A stretch of 64,000 nt of DNA from CBDATA01 sp965215615 (GTDB lineage Bacteria > Acidobacteriota > Vicinamibacteria > Marinacidobacterales > Marinacidobacteraceae), in contig OZ244068.1 of the NCBI GenBank assembly GCA_965215615.1, positions 1,364,001 through 1,428,000 on the forward strand. Reading direction: 5' to 3'. This document shows positions 62,556-64,000 of the stretch, one piece after another (within the stretch, counting starts at the first letter, position 1; every line of letters begins with the position of its first letter). A program made the translations under genes and the position numbers. The notes under the pieces were generated by a model that saw only the letters and a list, made by a program, of their open reading frames with translations, was not told where the DNA came from and did not search any database.

Positions 62556-64000
62556 CCAGGGTGGTCAGGTAAGCGTCCGGATCCCGAAGCAGGAGTTCCG
62601 CCTCGGGCATGACTTCGACACCGGCGCGAACCTGGGAGTCCCGGTCGATGACGGCGCGCCTCGCAGCTCCCGGCCCCCACAGCAGGCTGAACACCTCTGC
62701 TTCGATCCGGAGCGCGATCGGGGCTTCGTGCCGCGCCAGTTCTTCGGGGTCGTGGCTGATGCCTTCTTCTTCGAGAAACGCGAGGAATTCCTTCTGGGTT
62801 TCCGGCCCCGCCCGGAACGTCTGGTCCACCGTCCGGATGTGTCTTCCCCGGGCTTCGATCTCGTCGGGGCGCTCGCCCGCGCCATCGAGGGCACCTCGGC
62901 CGCCCGTCGGCGCGAAGCGGGTGGCGAAGCGGAAGAAAAGCCCTCGCTGATCCAGCGCGAGCACCGCCTCCGGCAGATCGGGAGAAGAGGCTTCCACATC
63001 GGGGGCGATTCCTCCGCCACCGAGAAGTTCGCGGCCGATGTTCGTCTTCACCACCGTCCCGGCTTCGTCGTTCGAGTCGTGATCGCCGCGGCCCTGGTAA
63101 TACGCGAGGAAGTCCCCGGAGTCGTAATCGCGCTGGAGTCGCCGGCCGCTCGGGGTGAAGTACTGGGCCGAGGTGAGCCCGAGAGCGTACCCGTGGGCGA
63201 GCTGATAGACCGACTGGACCAGCCCCTTGCCGTAGGTGTTTTCCCCGACGATGAGCCCCCGGTCATGATCCTGGATCGCTCCCGCGACGATTTCGGATGC
63301 CGAGGCGCTCTCCCGCGACACGAGGACGACGAGCGGCATGTCGGCGTGAGGGCTCGCATCCTTCGCGAAGAACTCCTGATCCATGCGCGAATCGCGTCCC
63401 CGAATGGAAACCACTTCCCGTCCCCGTTCGAGAAACACGTTCGAGACCGATACGGCCTGGTTCAGGAGGCCACCCGGGTTCCGCCGCAGATCCACGATCA
63501 GCCGGGTGGCTCCCTCGATGCGCAGATCCGCGATGGCCTCTTCGAGTTCCTGGTCGGTGTTTTCGTTGAAATCCGAAATCCGGATGTAGCCGATCTCTTC
63601 CGCCCCGGAAACGTTGTCCAGCATGAAGAAGTAGGGAACGCTCCGGAGTGCGATGCGATCCCGGATCACCGTGAAATCGAGCGGGGCCTCGTAGCCGGGC
63701 CGGGTGATCGTGATCTGCACCGCAGTACCCTGGGGTCCCCTGAGACGCGAAACCGCCTGGTCCATGTTGTATTCGGTGGCATCCACTCCCTCGATGCGGG
63801 AGATCACATCCCCCGCACGAATCCCCAGGCGGTACGCCGGAGTTCCCTCGAAGGGCGAGACCACGGTGAGCAACCCGTTTCGCTCCTGTACCCGGATTCC
63901 GAGCCCCACGTAGCCCCCCTGCTGGCGTTCCCGCATCTGGCGGTAGTTCTGGGGCGGCATCAGGCTCGAATGGGGATCGAGATGAGCCAGCATCCCGGAG
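62536..64000 (-). CDS. S41-family C-terminal processing protease, cut by window end
   Basis: Translated to the window edge (SGMLAHLDPHS onward), so the N-terminus is missing. A PDZ domain (VGLGIRVQERNGLLTVV, LGIRAGDVISRIEGVD) is followed by the S41 protease core (IVDLRRNPGGLLNQAV) with catalytic Ser in SRESASASEIVAGA and Lys in NTYGKGLVQSVYQ. Ctp proteases cut protein C-termini in the periplasm. A C-terminal extension of about 200 residues is unlike simple CtpA. First known gene of the minus-strand operon with the HEAT and TPR genes. Confidence 0.92.
   Translation of the reverse strand, partial: SGMLAHLDPHSSLMPPQNYRQMRERQQGGYVGLGIRVQERNGLLTVVSPFEGTPAYRLGIRAGDVISRIEGVDATEYNMDQAVSRLRGPQGTAVQITITRPGYEAPLDFTVIRDRIALRSVPYFFMLDNVSGAEEIGYIRISDFNENTDQELEEAIADLRIEGATRLIVDLRRNPGGLLNQAVSVSNVFLERGREVVSIRGRDSRMDQEFFAKDASPHADMPLVVLVSRESASASEIVAGAIQDHDRGLIVGENTYGKGLVQSVYQLAHGYALGLTSAQYFTPSGRRLQRDYDSGDFLAYYQGRGDHDSNDEAGTVVKTNIGRELLGGGGIAPDVEASSPDLPEAVLALDQRGLFFRFATRFAPTGGRGALDGAGERPDEIEARGRHIRTVDQTFRAGPETQKEFLAFLEEEGISHDPEELARHEAPIALRIEAEVFSLLWGPGAARRAVIDRDSQVRAGVEVMPEAELLLRDPDAYLTTLGVAGHN

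Overview
High-GC bacterial chromosome segment, most likely from an Acidobacteriota or a close relative. The inference rests on gene content: a secreted VWFA-related protein of the type first named in acidobacteria, DUF4159/DUF4175/MoxR/VWA gene sets, a bacillithiol-type BshC, a DUF5117-like metzincin and long outer-membrane autotransporters. No rRNA, tRNA, CRISPR array or prophage was seen. Assignments come from reading motifs and family resemblance by eye; no database search was run.

Region 1 (1-17.4 kb) is a recombination-scarred surface-protein locus. A 4164-residue autotransporter (FN3, Ig-like and Calx-beta-like modules plus a C-terminal beta-barrel) is followed by a PD-(D/E)XK nuclease-like gene. 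A 38-base homopolymer lies 19 bases before the autotransporter start codon. Broken pieces of the same two genes (autotransporter 3' ends, nuclease ends) are scattered around it in both orientations, with a MITE-like element and a solo end of that element. A secreted DUF5117-type metalloprotease sits among the scars.

Region 2 (17.4-34.8 kb) holds hflK-hflC, a small lipoprotein gene, and a tightly overlapping nine-gene minus-strand operon: DUF4159, VWA/GATase-like, caspase-fold protein without the catalytic Cys, TPR/peptidase-MA, DUF4159, MoxR ATPase, DUF58, BatA-like VWA, DUF4175. It looks like an envelope-located, ATPase-driven MoxR-VWA system with protease-like partners.

Region 3 (34.8-46.3 kb) is mostly housekeeping: a di-haem peroxidase, a wrecked autotransporter that kept its signal peptide and barrel but lost its passenger, the VWFA-related protein, a homocysteine methyltransferase/MTHFR fusion, argS, a short signal peptidase I, bshC, a metzincin lipoprotein and a dicarboxylate/amino-acid symporter.

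Region 4 (46.3-48.1 kb) is a small accessory patch: a TCGCGA-rich palindromic repeat array, an IS21 istB remnant, a helicase/restriction-protein N-terminal remnant, and a two-gene module of an acidic protein and a HEPN-like protein.

Region 5 (48.1-64 kb) has metH, a thioredoxin-like ferredoxin, msrA, then a plus-strand operon (aldehyde dehydrogenase, a kinase/M23/aminotransferase triple fusion, carboxylesterase, L-threonine-dehydrogenase-like SDR, TlpA-like thioredoxin), and a converging minus-strand operon (S41 protease cut by the window edge, HEAT-repeat protein, TPR/TonB-like protein). Genes within operons are commonly coupled by ATGA/GTGA/TTGA or TGATG overlaps. Several first genes lack a ribosome binding site and instead carry a TANNNT box 6-11 bases before the start, suggesting leaderless or near-leaderless transcripts.
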